Positions 44,093 through 54,809 of a stretch of DNA of 64,000 nt are shown piece by piece. The notes under the pieces are model-generated. The model worked only from the letters and a program-made list of their open reading frames with translations. It ran no database searches and was not told the origin of the DNA. The DNA lies in the NCBI GenBank assembly GCA_011037195.1, contig JAAEAF010004977.1:48645-112644 (forward strand), read 5' to 3'. The position numbers and the translations under genes were made by a program. The stretch's first letter is position 1; the number at the start of each line of letters is the position of its first letter. This stretch comes from Triatoma infestans. Lineage: Eukaryota > Arthropoda > Insecta > Hemiptera > Reduviidae.

Positions 44093-44289
44093 ACCACAAA
44101 AAGAAGCAGTCTATCACGGATAATGTCTCTGATTTTGCAAATGTTTTAAGGCAGAAACTTCCAGAATCCCGTTAAAAGTCAGATTTTGTGGAAGAATTTT
44201 CAAATAAATTGGTCGGTCTAATTTGAGTATCTGTAGTATGTCCAGTTTAAAGAAAATTATTTGAGCTGTTTTAAGGAAAACTTAAGGAT

Positions 44290-44530
44290 GATAATAATAA
44301 TAATAACATATGGGCGCTAATGGCCAAGGCAGCCGATGCGCAAAAAAACCGAAAAAAAACATGTATTTACGGTTGACGGTTTTTGACTAAAGCCTTCGTT
44401 TGGATCGCCCTGGCAAGGCCTAAGTGGAAGCTCAAGCTTCTTGCGATTATTCATTTTTGAGTTATTCAGTTCGCACACGCTGTACAAACGTACTATTCCC
44501 AACATTGTTTTCAAATTCAGAATATCACGA
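44290..44530 (-). repeat. Possible 3' end of a non-LTR retrotransposon
   Basis: Minus strand ends GGCCATTAGCGCCCATATG followed by (TTA)n at 44287-44302, which looks like a non-LTR 3' tail. The upstream frame (44514-44317) has no motif. Confidence 0.35.
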
Positions 44531-44629
44531 ACTATGTAATTTCAGTGTAAACTGAATTTTAAAACTTGCCATGATCCTTTTACTTCCGAAGAAAGTGAAA
44601 AAAAAAACACACACACACACACACAAACA

Positions 44630-44960
44630 AGTAAAACAACATGAAACATAAACGTTTTGTAAAGGCAATATGCTACCATATGACTTCCTGCACAGTTAAC
44701 AGTGGAACACAATAATGCTTAAAAATCTGCATAATCAACGATCTGGATCCAACAACAGTTGAACTTATGTTCTGTTGAAATTATGAACGAACGGTTTGAT
44801 ATATATAGAAGTTGAAAAACTGAATTTTTATATATGCTAAAGAAAATTAAAATTAAACATAATTGATTTTCTTCTATAATGATGTTCATTTTAACTTTAT
44901 TAAATAATTTTATCAAATCTTATCTTATCATTAACTTCAACAAGAAGAAATGGCAATATT
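44630..44960. repeat. Old interspersed repeat, second copy at 49880-50060
   Basis: Shared phrases: CATATGACTTCCTG / CAGATGACTTCCTG, AAATCTGCATAATCAACG / AAATCTGCATACCGACC, ATCTGGATCCAACAACAGTT / ATCTGGATCTAGCAACAGTT. Type unknown. An A run and (CA)n lie just upstream (44600-44626). Confidence 0.55.
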
Positions 44961-46115
44961 TATAATATGTGATAGAAATTAAAGTTATCATTTAGTAGAA
45001 TTTTGCAAGTCGATTCTTCCGATCGACTAAACTACTTCTTACTTGGAAAAAATCGCTTAGCTTTTCAAAGATATTTACTGCTATCGATTAGGAAACAATT
45101 TAACTCAAAAGAAAAAGAAATATATGTGTGTGTTGGCAATAAAGATGATAACCGTCCGAATTTAATAGGCTGTTTGTCCCTAAAAAATGCCAGGTGTTTG
45201 TCCTATGCCCAATCAGTAATTATCAAAACTAGATCTACGTATATTATCCCCTATCTATTAACCAAAATAATTTAAACCGTTATCCCACATTTTAATATCC
45301 TCCTATAGTTTTTAATGTAATTTAATTTTTTTTTTTTACCGTTTCTTGAGTTTTATTGGGCTCTAAACACACATACATCTGCATAAATCTATATTATAAC
45401 CGACTGTTGTGTGGATGTATGGATAATTTTTGTATATATTTCTTTTTTGACATTTATTTTAGTTTTTCTCTCTCTCTTCACTATTTGTGTGTGCGCGCGT
45501 GTGAATGTGTTGTGTGGGCCTTGTGTGTATGTGTGTGTGTGTGTGTGTGTGCGAGAGAGTGTATGTAATGCACCTAGTATTTGCTGGTAATTTTCAGCAT
45601 GGCCGACACTAGGTCAAAAGGACAAAGAATCAATACAAATTTAATTAAATTTTTTGTCCTTTCAATACGTCACTGAAATATCAAAAATTCTATTATAAAA
45701 GTAGATAATAGAAATACTATGAATATTAAACCAGTAATTATCAAAAGGAGTTCAACGAACCCTCCTCTCCCCTATATATTAATTAAATTTAAACCGTCTT
45801 CCCACATTCCGGTATCTTCCTATATTTTTTAGAAGTTATACGCTTCCTCAAAACTGCCTTTATAAAATTACCCGCTTCTTAAATTATTAATAATAATAAT
45901 TGTGTACTAATATTATTATTAATAATAACTATATTAAAATGAAATACAATTTTGAATCTTTTGATTAATCGAACGTAAACTTAGAGGATCAGAGTTCAGT
46001 TTAAAAATAAATATAATTTTCTTTACTAAATTTAACATAAATTAACATAATTTTAACATAAATAGTAAGATTACTTCTGTTTTTCTGCATATATTTTTAA
46101 CATTATACATGCTTT
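44961..46115. other. No recognisable feature; (GT)n tract
   Basis: The (GT)n tract is at 45520-45552. Frame 45003-45275 (90 codons, MQVDSSDRLNYFLLGKNRLA at its start) has no motif; frame 45356-45568 is the microsatellite read as Cys-Val. Confidence 0.45.
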
Positions 46116-46119
46116 AACA

Positions 46120-46500
46120 AGTATCTGTTGCATGCAGTTACTTGGGGAGTAGCGACCCCACGGGTTACCACAGCTCAGAACTCCATGCACTTCGTCCAGA
46201 ACAGTACACAAACCAGGGTCTCCTTCCCTTGTTAATTGGCAAAAGCCAAGGGAGAAGGAAGGGATTAGCTTAGTGGTAGCGCGCCGGACTAGCAACGCGG
46301 ATGTTCCGGATTCGAATCCAGCATGCTGTTCTTAGATTTTCTCTTCCTAGGAGCCTCTACAACTCACTGTCCGGTGATGGGCAGTGTTGTCTGTTAACCT
46401 AGAGAACACTGCTTGGAGGCTGGCTGTGCATTGGAGAAGGCTGCGGAGGGCACTACAGATCTTTCAGGTCGCAGTGCAATAATCCCCTACAACCATCTAC
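46120..46500 (+). mobile_element. Full-length tRNA-derived SINE with 5' extension, type B tail
   Basis: 5' region GCAGTTACTTGGGGAGTAGC to AAGCCAAGGGAGAAGGAA (46131-46262), tRNA-like part 46262-46330 with B box GGATTCGAATCC (46308), body CACTGTCCGGTGATGGGCAG, tail GATCTTTCAGGTCGCAGTGC. Defines the family. Confidence 0.75.
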
Positions 46501-46637
46501 AATCTACAGCATTATACATGATATGTTTTGATCTTCGTTACGACCGCTGTATTTGATATTGTTGTAAAATGGGTGTTTGATTGTGGCTCAACCTCAATAT
46601 TCATTTTACAACGTTACATTATACATTTTGTTATTCC

Positions 46638-47618
46638 TTATTACTTTCTCTTACTCCTTAGTAAGAAGTATTGTAATCGTGTCAAATTTTCGATATCTAG
46701 TTTTCACCGGAAATATCCGTTTTGACGTCCCCTTAGTCCAAAAAAGAGGTATTTAGCCAATGGTCTGTGTGGGTGGGTGTGAACAGCATAGCTCAAAAAC
46801 GAAAAACCGTAGAAACTTGATATTCCATTTAGCTAACGCCATGGGATGTGACAGTACGTTATCTGTCAAAATTCCTCAACCGGAAGTACCACTTTACTTG
46901 TTGATGTTTTTACTTTTTTCCTTTTTTCTCAAAAATGGCTCCTACGATTTTCTTCAAACTTGGTAAATCAACTTCACATACAACGAGCTACACCTTTTAT
47001 TTGGAATGTTTCTCTGGAAAAATTCATTTAAGGGCACTTTTGGGAGGAGGGGTGGGGTTATGTTTTTATCTAAAGTGCTATTTCAGTATATCAAACAATT
47101 CTATTACCTAAATAATGTTAATTAGAATTGGATATGTTGTTGAAATTCCGAGTTTCAAAAAATTCGGATAACTGGAAGTGCTTTTACATTACCACTTTAG
47201 TAAATGATTTTTTTTCACTTTTCCGATTTTCTCAAAAATGGCTCCCACAATTTCCTTGAAACATCGCATATAAACTAAACATACAAAGATCTAAATCTTT
47301 TATTTATAACATTTCTCTGGGAAAATTCATTTAAGGGCACTTTTGGGAGGAGGGGTGGGGTTATGTTTTTCTCTAAAGTGCTATCATAGTTGATTATACA
47401 ATTCTATGACATCCAAACAAAATTAATTAGAAATAAATAGATAGCCAAAATTCCGAATTTCAAGAAAATTAGTAAACCGGAAGTGCGCTTTTACTGGACA
47501 GTTTTTTACAGTTTTCGATGAATTTCATTAAATATGTGTACACAAACTATAAAATTTGTCAATTATAATTTTGATAAGTGGAGAAGAGAAAGTTGTGTGA
47601 GTGTTTCACACCAGATTT
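46638..47618 (+). mobile_element. MOD, near-complete copy
   Basis: Starts TTACTTTCTCTTACTCC and ends GAGAAGAGAAAGTTGTGTG then AGTGTTTCACACCAGA. Closers at 46878 (AACCGGAAGTACC), 47170 (AACTGGAAGTGC) and 47475 (AACCGGAAGTGCGC), spaced 292 and 305 bp. Confidence 0.85.
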
Positions 47619-47619
47619 T

Positions 47620-48180
47620 AATGTTGTATGTGAACAGTATACTCAAAAAAGAAATGTCGCAGGAACCTCAAACTTGCTACGTTGTTTAGATACTACCAAT
47701 TGCATCTGACATGAAGATTTCCGGCAAAATCGATCAACCGGAGTGCGATTTTTTTTTTCTCACTTTTCCGTGATTTTTTTCAAAAACGGCTTCAAAGATT
47801 TTCTTTAATGTTCGTATATTATCAACACTCATAAATATGTATCACTTTTATTTGAAACATTTTGCCGATAAAATTGATTTTTTGAGGCTTTTGGGGGTAT
47901 AGTGCGTCAAGCTCTCCTCTATAGTACTACTTCAATATAATCTACGTTTCTATCACCTATATAATATTAATATAAATTAGTAGATTTTTAATAGGATTCC
48001 ACATTTAAAGAAAAATCGGTTAACCGGAAGTGCGACCATATATATTATTAAGTTTTTGAGTTTAAAACTGTGTTTTATTGGAAAACGACTAAAACGATTT
48101 CCCTTAAACTTGAAAATGCTAACTGCGTAGATATAAATATATCACTTTTATTTGAATCATTCTTCTCCCAAGAACTGATT
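47620..48180 (+). mobile_element. Older MOD copy directly behind the previous one
   Basis: Starts in mid-element (GTATGTGAACAGTATACTC), has closer AACCGGAAGTGCG at 48015 and no 3' terminus. More diverged than its neighbour. Confidence 0.6.
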
Positions 48181-48568
48181 TTAGGCAGTTCGGCAGAATT
48201 TGGGGCATTCGGTTTGAAATTTGACTGGGTTTGGCCCAATGTTATTTATTTATTAGCGCTCTCTTCCTGGACTACATATTATCTACTTCTAATCTCTTGT
48301 CCCCTCCCCCCTATTCATATTCTATTTATTTTATTTCATTCTGTCCCATTCACATCTGTTTAGAGCTATTCTCCGTCAAATTCTCCATCATAAATTTTTT
48401 TACGTTTTTATGCCCATCCTATTATCGATGTGTCTCCTCCATCTTTTGGAGGATGCTTTGGAAATCATTTTACTAATATTTTTTTATCATATTTCAACTT
48501 CAATTCTAAGTAAATCCTTATCCAGAACCCAATTTCTTTTTAAAATTGTTTTTCTAATATTTTGTAAC
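48181..48568. other. No recognisable feature
   Basis: T-rich; the overlapping frames here are Phe/Ser/Leu-rich and lack motifs. Confidence 0.45.
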
Positions 48569-49525
48569 TTTTTTTTTTCCTACGCTTGGATTCTAAGGCT
48601 TTTTAGGCCATAAGACGTGTTCTAGCAGTCCAATAAAGTTTGCTAATTAGAACATAAGGATCGTCGGTGGCGCGTTCGGCGCGCATGTCGTCCAGTCCTG
48701 GGCAGGTAGAAAGGTTGTTCTGGGTCATTTCTTCTAGGTGGCAAAGAGGACAAATCGGCGAGTTCACTACCCCAATGCGGTGGAGATGGCTCTGTAGGAA
48801 GTCGTGGCCTGTGGCTGCTCTAAAGTTTGCCACTTCTACCTTACGTGGCAAATAATGCGGTAGCGGCTGTTCCATCAGCTTCGCCCAAGTTTTCCCTTCG
48901 GCTATGGATTGGTGCTCTCTTCGAACATTGCTTTTTTTATTTCTTCCCAAGTAAGAGCACACTGTTTTGAAGCTGAGAGGATTATGAGGTTGGCTCATTT
49001 TTGCTCCGTTCTTCGCCAGAGAGTCTGCCTTCTCGTTCCCCTCAATTCCACAATGACTGGGTACCCATTGGTACGTCAGCACCCATCCTTCTCTAATCAG
49101 CTGGGTTGCGCTTAGCTTTGCAGCTAGCAACACTGCTGACTCTGAAGAAGCGGGTGACACTAGGAATGCTATAGTAGTTCGCGAGTCGATGAAAATCTCT
49201 CAGCGTCTTAGTTTGTGGAGAGTTCACCCGCTGATAATTCAAACAGTTCCAAATGAACCCCCGCTCCTGATTCTCCGTTAGGGTTAGCTGATCCATCAGT
49301 ATAAATGTGAAGCCATTTACATCTTGGATATCGCTCGGCAAAGGTTTGGAGTGCAATCTGCCGAAGCGCCGGTGATAACTTGTCTTCTTTTTTGATGGCC
49401 ACATTCAGATTCATCTGCCACTGTGGTATTACCATTTCATAGGGCGGCAAGCATGCAGTAGGGAATCTCTCTCCCACTGCTTCACTAGACCTTTTGTATT
49501 TTGGAACTATGATTTTTGTAATAGG
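48569..49525 (-). mobile_element. 5'-truncated RNase H non-LTR retrotransposon, TSD 11 bp, poly(A)
   Basis: TATTTTGTAAC flanks it at 48558-48568 and 49526-49536. The minus-strand 3' end is the A run complementary to 48569-48578. Length 957 bp; coding content follows. Confidence 0.8.
48603..49500 (-). pseudogene. RNase H domain and C-terminus of non-LTR Pol
   Basis: Minus frame 49477-49208 holds WLHIYTDGSANPNGESGAGV (first catalytic Asp). The Glu-bearing helix is deleted. Another frame resumes with EIFIDSRTTIAFLVSP (second Asp, in FIDSR). The frame 49160-48603 (185 codons) holds YQWVPSHCGIEGNEKADSLA (last Asp), FRAATGHDFLQSHLHRIGV, and the Cys/His cluster CPLCHLEEMTQNNLSTC, where the expected His is replaced by Asn. 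The long frame implies modest age. Loss of the Glu helix predicts no RNase H activity. The order is the usual one of arthropod I/R1-type Pol. Confidence 0.85.
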
Positions 49526-49536
49526 TATTTTGTAAC

Positions 49537-50145
49537 TATGATTTCTATGTTATAGAATGATTATTCTTTCTTTGTCTTCTTTTGATACCTTTAATAATAA
49601 ATATTTATTATTATACTAACCTATTTGAAAAATTAATGCTTTAATGCCGAAACGTAACTGATTATATATATGTTCCGTCAATCTCAAAAATATTTAAGCG
49701 GTTTTTTTAGGAGGTTTAAAATCTTTGTAATTCTTGTTTTTTTGTTCAGCTAACATTCAACTGCATCTGACAACATAGAATATTAATTTTGAAAGATCAG
49801 AAAAGTATAAAAACAATACGTCATAAAAAAAATTTAAGTAGTAAATAATATAAAACGTTGAAATATATTACAAAATGAAAATTTATAATAGTGGCAAGCG
49901 CCAGATGACTTCCTGGATATATTATCAAATAAAAATGATAAATTATATAACCCTTTGAAATCTGCATACCGACCATCTGGATCTAGCAACAGTTAGGTTT
50001 GACAACTGGTACAAGCTATAATTATTTTGGTCATAAGTGAATGAATTCTAATGAAATAGAGTATTTATTTATTTATTATGTTTATTTCTTTTCGATGTAT
50101 ATATATATATATATAGGTTAGTTTTAGTTATTATTTTTACTGACG
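49537..50145. other. Unassigned, includes the old repeat at 49880-50060
   Basis: A (TA)n tract at 50098-50115. See the repeat at 44630-44960 for the shared phrases. Confidence 0.5.
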
Positions 50146-50632
50146 CATGCCTATAAGAGGAAGTATTGCGATCGTGTCAAATTTTCAAAGTTTACACCGG
50201 AAATATAGGTTTTGAGGTCTCCTGAGTCCGAATAAAAGGTTTTTAAAATTTAATCTCTTTCTTTCGTTCTATGTGTGTGCTCACTATAATTCAAAAACGG
50301 AAACTCGAGAACACTGAAACTTGGTATTTCGTTTAGTTGCTATAGGATACGTGGCAATAAAATTTTGGTAAAAATAGGTCAGCCCCAAAGTATCACCACT
50401 TAACAAAATAGATTTTTCAGTATTTTGCGAACTTTTTGGAAAAATGGCTCAAATGATTGTTCTTTGAACTTTTCAATTGTAAAACACGCCAGCTAACCAG
50501 CTAAAAAACAGCCTACAACTTTTATTTGAAACATTTTTTTCTCCCTAAAAGGGAGTTAGCGGAAGAAGGGTGATAACTCTAGGCTTTCCTCAAAAGTGCC
50601 ATTTCAATATATTATAACGGTTCTATCAGCTA

Positions 50633-51546
50633 CGAGGCATGTCCAGTAAGTAAGTTTACTGAGGCTCTCACGGCCGGAGGGATTTTGTTTTCGACATGTT
50701 GGCTACACTCTCGTGTAACCTGATTCCTCCCCTCCGCAACGAGACCGGTTCGAGGTCAGTACGTTGAGAACTTTCGACGCGACAATACGTTTCGTGAAAA
50801 ATGTCAATCCAATCTCCCGCCAAGTGTGAAATATTCAAGGTCGGGCAAGAGTTTTTGAGACGCTACAAACTCCATGGAGATGAATTTCTCCGCTCCATCA
50901 TTACTGGAGATGAAACTTGGGTTGCACACTACATACCTGAAACCAAAAGGCAGTCTCAACAGTGGCGTCACACCTCTTCACCCTCCGCCAAAAAGTTCAA
51001 AACCACAATTTCAGCCAAGAAAACATGGCATCCGTGTTTTGGGACTGTCAAGGCATAATTTTAATTGAATATATGCCTCAAAGGGAGACCATCAACTCTG
51101 CAAGATACTGTGAGATCCTACAAAAATTGCGGAGGGCGATTCAGAACAAAAGGAGAGGCATGCTGGCAAAGGAAGTCTGCCTGCTGCACGACAAGGCCAA
51201 CGCCACGAAGGAACTGCTTGCCTCGTTTAAATGGGATATCCTGAACCATCCCGCGCATTCCTCTGACCTAGCACCTTCAGATTACTATCTCTTTACCTCC
51301 CTGAAGCTGCACATGGGTGGGAAAAGGTTTTCAACCGACGAGGAGGTGGACGAAGTGGTTGGCGGGGAACTACTTCGAGGAAGGCATCAAAAAATTAACA
51401 CCCGGTTCACCACCTGCATTGAGAGGAATGGTGACTATGTCGAAAAATAGCTTACCATATGTACTAATGTAACCAGTAATTTTTGTTCAAATACAAATTT
51501 TTGTAACCTACAAAAATTCAGTAACTTACTTACTGGACATGCCTCG
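50633..51546 (+). mobile_element. Mariner element with internal deletion
   Basis: Terminal inverted repeats CGAGGCATGTCCAGTAAGTA (50633) and, inverted at the right end (51546), the same bases; the match extends 24 bp and then, after one indel, ACTG. TA flanks both ends. At 914 bp it is shorter than the usual 1.25-1.3 kb mariner; the missing part is the DNA-binding region of the transposase. Confidence 0.9.
50801..51450 (+). pseudogene. Mariner transposase, deleted and frameshifted
   Basis: Start at 50801 (MSIQSPAKCE) is followed at once by FKVGQEFLRRYKLHGDEFLR, so about 110 residues with the helix-turn-helix DNA-binding domains are missing. IITGDETW (first catalytic Asp) follows. A frameshift near 51010 moves to the frame with MASVFWDCQGIILIEYM. 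The second Asp is in VCLLHDKANATKE, which lacks five residues of the usual HDNARPH stretch; the third is in HSSDLAPSDYYLF. As a result the spacing between the second and third Asp is 29 residues in place of the 34 of DD34D mariners. It stops at 51448-51450. Cannot be active. Confidence 0.9.
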
Positions 51547-51789
51547 TATATAATAACAATAAGAATTTAATGTGCCGTCAAAATTCCGAGTTTAAAGATA
51601 AATCGGTGTAACCAGGAAGTACGGCTTTCTTTTTGTCTAATTATTTTTCGAAGACACAAAGAGTACGTTTTCAGTAATACGTGTAATTAGTAAGTGGGCA
51701 AATAAAAATCAGATTTATGTAAACCATTGCCATAAGTGAAAGTCATATGAAGAGAATTCCTGTCAGATTTTTAAATTCAACTGTTTTCC

Positions 51790-52165
51790 AAGATTAAAAA
51801 TTCTCGATCGTGACATTTTTTTCGACATTGATTTTAAAAAACTTGCAGCACTTTGATATTCTGATTGGGTATCAGCAAAAGTTTGTTTTCTTATTTTCTC
51901 AAAGGAGTCTTCAAAAATTTTACTTTAAAATTTACTATACCTGGGGAAATTTAACACTTAGATTTGAAATATTTTTCTCGATAAACAATAAAATTAAGAG
52001 ATATGAGGGAGGCATTTCCAAAATGTTCTTTTAATATAATCCTAGGGTCGTTTGCGCCCTTTATAATAATAAGCAGGTTTATAAAGTTGAAATTCTATGT
52101 TGAAGAAAAATTTTATTATAATAGAAGTAGTGAAATAAGACGAAGCATTATAGTTTTTTCACATC
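51790..52165 (+). repeat. Old MOD-related fragment
   Basis: Faint module text: CGATCGTGACATTTTTTTCG, TTTGAAATATTTTTCTCG, GAGGGAGGCATTTCC. Confidence 0.35.
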
Positions 52166-52756
52166 AGTCTTACTTTCTCTTACTCCTAGTAAGAGGAAGT
52201 ATTGTGATCGTGGCACATTTTCGAAATCGAGTTTTCACCGGAAGTATCCGTTTTGAGGTCCCCTGAGTCCAAAAAAGTGGTTTTTAGTAAATGGTCTGTG
52301 TGTATGTGTGTGTGTGTATGTATGTATGTATGTATGTATGTGCACAGCATAGCTCAAAAATGAAAAACCGTAGAAAGTTGAAACTTGATATTCCGTTTAG
52401 GTATCACCATGGGATCTGACGGCGCATTATCTGTAAAAATTCCTCAACCGGAAGTACCACTTTACTAGTTTTTTTTTTTTTTTACGTTTTTGCGATTTTC
52501 TCAAACATAGCACCGACGATTTTCTTTAAACTTGGTATATCAACTACACATACAATGAGCTACAAATTTTATTTGAAACTTTTCTCCGGAAAAATTCATT
52601 TAAGGGCACTTCGGGGGGAGGGGTGGGGTTAGGTTTTCATCTTAACTGCTATTTCAGTTTATTAGACAATTCTGTCATCTAAATAATAATGTTAATTAGA
52701 ATTAAATATGTTGTTGAAATTCCGAGTTTGAAAACAATCGGATAACCGGAATTGCT

Positions 52757-52989
52757 GTTGTGGTGGTTGGTTCCGCAGAGCTGGAAAGCATCAGAGACAT
52801 TTTCCGTGGTAGCCTGCTTCATTTTGTGGTCATCGACCGGTTTCGGGCGTTCGCCCATCTTCAGCATGCGTTTTTCAGACGTGCGACAACACAGACTTGC
52901 GCAGAGCAAAGTTAGTTTACACACTAGTGTAAACCCGAAACCGGTCGATGACCACAAAATGAAGCAGGCTACCACGGAAAATGTCTCTG
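52757..52989 (+). mobile_element. Ribozyme foldback HHF1, copy 3, right arm shortened
   Basis: Head GTTGTGGTGGTTGGTTCCGC, long left arm, right arm reduced to the segment from CCCGAAACCGGTCGATGACC to AATGTCTCTG. Flanks AACCGGAATTGC and AACTGGAATTGC (52744-52755, 52991-53002) form a 12-bp duplication with one change. Confidence 0.75.
52831..52868 (-). ncRNA. Hammerhead ribozyme motif (HHF1 copy 3, left arm)
   Basis: Minus strand: CATG, CTGAAGA, T, GGGC-GAAC-GCCC, GAAAC, CG, GTC, GATG. The core is intact, but the stem I base next to the core is G in place of C, which breaks the first pair. Confidence 0.55.
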
Positions 52990-53514
52990 AAACTGGAATT
53001 GCGTTTGTTTTAACACTTTACTAAATGATTTTTTTCCACTTTTTCGCGATTTTCTCAAAAATTGCTCCGACGATTTTCTTGAAACCTCGTATATAAACTA
53101 AACATACAAAGATCTACAACTTTTATTTATAAGATTTTTTATTAAGGGCACTTTTAGGGGAGGAGTGGGATTACAGCTTCCTCTAAAGAGGTATCATAGT
53201 TGATTATACATTTCTACCATCCAAACAAAATTAATTAGAAATAAATAAATGGCCAAAATTCCGAGTTTCAAGGAAATTAGTAAACTGGAAGTGTGCTTTT
53301 ACTGAACAGTTTTTTCCAGTTTTCGACGAATTTCGTTATATTTGGTACACAAACTATAATATTTGTCAATTATAATTTTGAGAACAGGAGTAAGAAAAAG
53401 TTGTGTGAGTGTTTCACACCAGATTTTTTTTACTATAATTTAGTTATCCCTAATTTTTTTTAAAATTTTGTTTTATTTAGAGAACCAGAAGCCTTTTCAA
53501 TGTTCTGTCAGACT

Positions 53515-53622
53515 CCGAGCAGTTCTCTCGTTATATTAACCATCACCAGACCAGGGAGTTGTAGAGACTACTAAAAGGTAGCACTGGATTCGAACTCGGC
53601 ACCTCTGCGTAAGTTTACAACA
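53515..53622 (-). mobile_element. tRNA-derived SINE fragment, inverted
   Basis: AGGGAGTTGTAGAGACTACT and the inverted B box GGATTCGAACTCGGC at 53585 correspond to the SINE body and head. Confidence 0.6.
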
Positions 53623-54390
53623 AAGCAAATCTATATTCGTTCGCAGGGAAAAATACATTCGAAAATCTGAAAAATAACCAATATTTTGGCAGAAGAAAGC
53701 GAAACATATATACACAACTTAGCAATTTGAAATTAGTATTCCATTTTGATTTCGTAAGATGATCAATACTATTCGAAGATTTGATTAAAATCAATCAAAC
53801 GGAATCAAGCGCACTACTTGAATTTTTTTCCATTTTTTACTATTTTTTTAAAAAACTTGAATTATAAGCTGCACAATAACGTTGTGTAATTATAATTGCC
53901 ATACTAAATATTTTATTAAATATTATTTATACCAAAGTGTTGTTTAAAATAACCCACAAAAATTATGTTGTTTCATGTCACTTACGTATGTAGTTCTGCC
54001 ATTATTCTGCGAACTGGTAGGGATTATGCAATTAACTCATGACATACAATCTATATTTGCTATGAAACAAATAAGAGCTGTAATTTTTTTTTTTAGGGCA
54101 ATAAATCATAGAAAAGGGCCTCTTGCTTACTCCTGCAAAATAGCAGGCTTTTCATTTTATCACCCTGAGACATAATCAATACCATTCTTACTCACTGGGT
54201 CATTTACTTGAGCATCAATATATGTCAAATTACTCATTCTTCTTAGTTCAATTTCCATTCTTAAAATATAATTTGTGTTTCATTTTATTTCTAAATGGAA
54301 TTTTTAATAAAATATGTTTAGGAATTTTAGAAATTCGATATTTTTTTGGACATTGATCTATCTAAATCTGTATGTTTTATTTCTCTTTAG
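53623..54390. other. Mostly unassigned; weak MOD traces
   Basis: 53650-53800 has faint MOD-like text (ACGGAATCAAGCGCACTAC). Nothing else is recognised. Confidence 0.35.
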
Positions 54391-54394
54391 GATT

Positions 54395-54605
54395 TAACAG
54401 GAAGTATTGTGATCGTATCAGATTTTCTAAATTGAGTTTCTCTTGCAAACCACGCTGGCTGATTCAATCAGTTGAAATCATCTCTCTTCATGAATGGATT
54501 GTAAACCTTACTCTGGCGATGGATGAAAATCCCGAACCCGGTCAGTACCAAAACAATCAAGCTTGCTATGGACGGATAAAATCATAAAAGGGTAAGGGAT
54601 TTACA
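54395..54605 (+). repeat. HHF2 half-copy with decayed hammerhead core
   Basis: CTGGCGATGGATGAAAATCC then CGAACCCGGTCAGTACC (54514-54551) aligns with the HHF2 right arm at 36728; CTGACGA has become CTGGCGA and GAAAC has become GAACC. A MOD 5' phrase (AGGAAGTATTGTGATCGTATC) precedes it at 54399. Confidence 0.5.
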
Positions 54606-54809
54606 TGTGAATATATAAAGATTAGCTAAACCCGGCCACGCTTAGTTGTGGCTCAGTCTGATTTTAATTATTAGGGAAGTAAATAGAAATATTATAGTTA
54701 ACAAAGATCCAGCAAGAAAACACATCATTCAATTTAATACCCTACTTTGCGTTGCTGTGAACTGAAAGGAAAGAAAGAAAAAATGTTTTTAAAACTGAAA
54801 GTCTTTTTT

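Larger units (their letters stand above)
43810..44131 (+). mobile_element. Ribozyme foldback HHF1, copy 2, both cores intact
   Basis: Same left-only head (GTTGTGATGGTTGGTTCCGC) and inverted arms meeting around 43980-43995, ending AATGTCTCTG. ATTTTGCAAAT flanks it (43799-43809, 44132-44142), with three further ambiguous bases. Both arms carry a complete hammerhead motif, one on each strand. Confidence 0.8.
50146..51775 (+). mobile_element. MOD copy split by a mariner insertion
   Basis: 5' part 50146-50632 begins AAGAGGAAGTATTGCGATCG and reaches the TTCTATCAGC segment; the 3' part 51547-51775 resumes TATAATAACAATAAG and AAATTCCGAGTTTAAAG and ends AAGTGAAAGTCATATGAAG. The junction text matches intact MOD copies when mariner is removed. 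Confidence 0.75.
52169..53426 (+). mobile_element. MOD, complete copy with HHF1 insertion
   Basis: Starts TTACTTTCTCTTACTCC and ends GGAGTAAGAAAAAGTTGTGTG, AGTGTTTCACACCAGA. Closers at 52444 (AACCGGAAGTACC), 52744 (AACCGGAATTGC, the HHF1 target site) and 53283 (AACTGGAAGTGTGC). Without the insert it is about 1.02 kb. The microsatellite is (GTAT)n at 52290-52342. Confidence 0.85.

Noticed and set aside
45356..45568. Frame rich in Cys-Val at the end
   Set aside because: It translates a (GT)n microsatellite.
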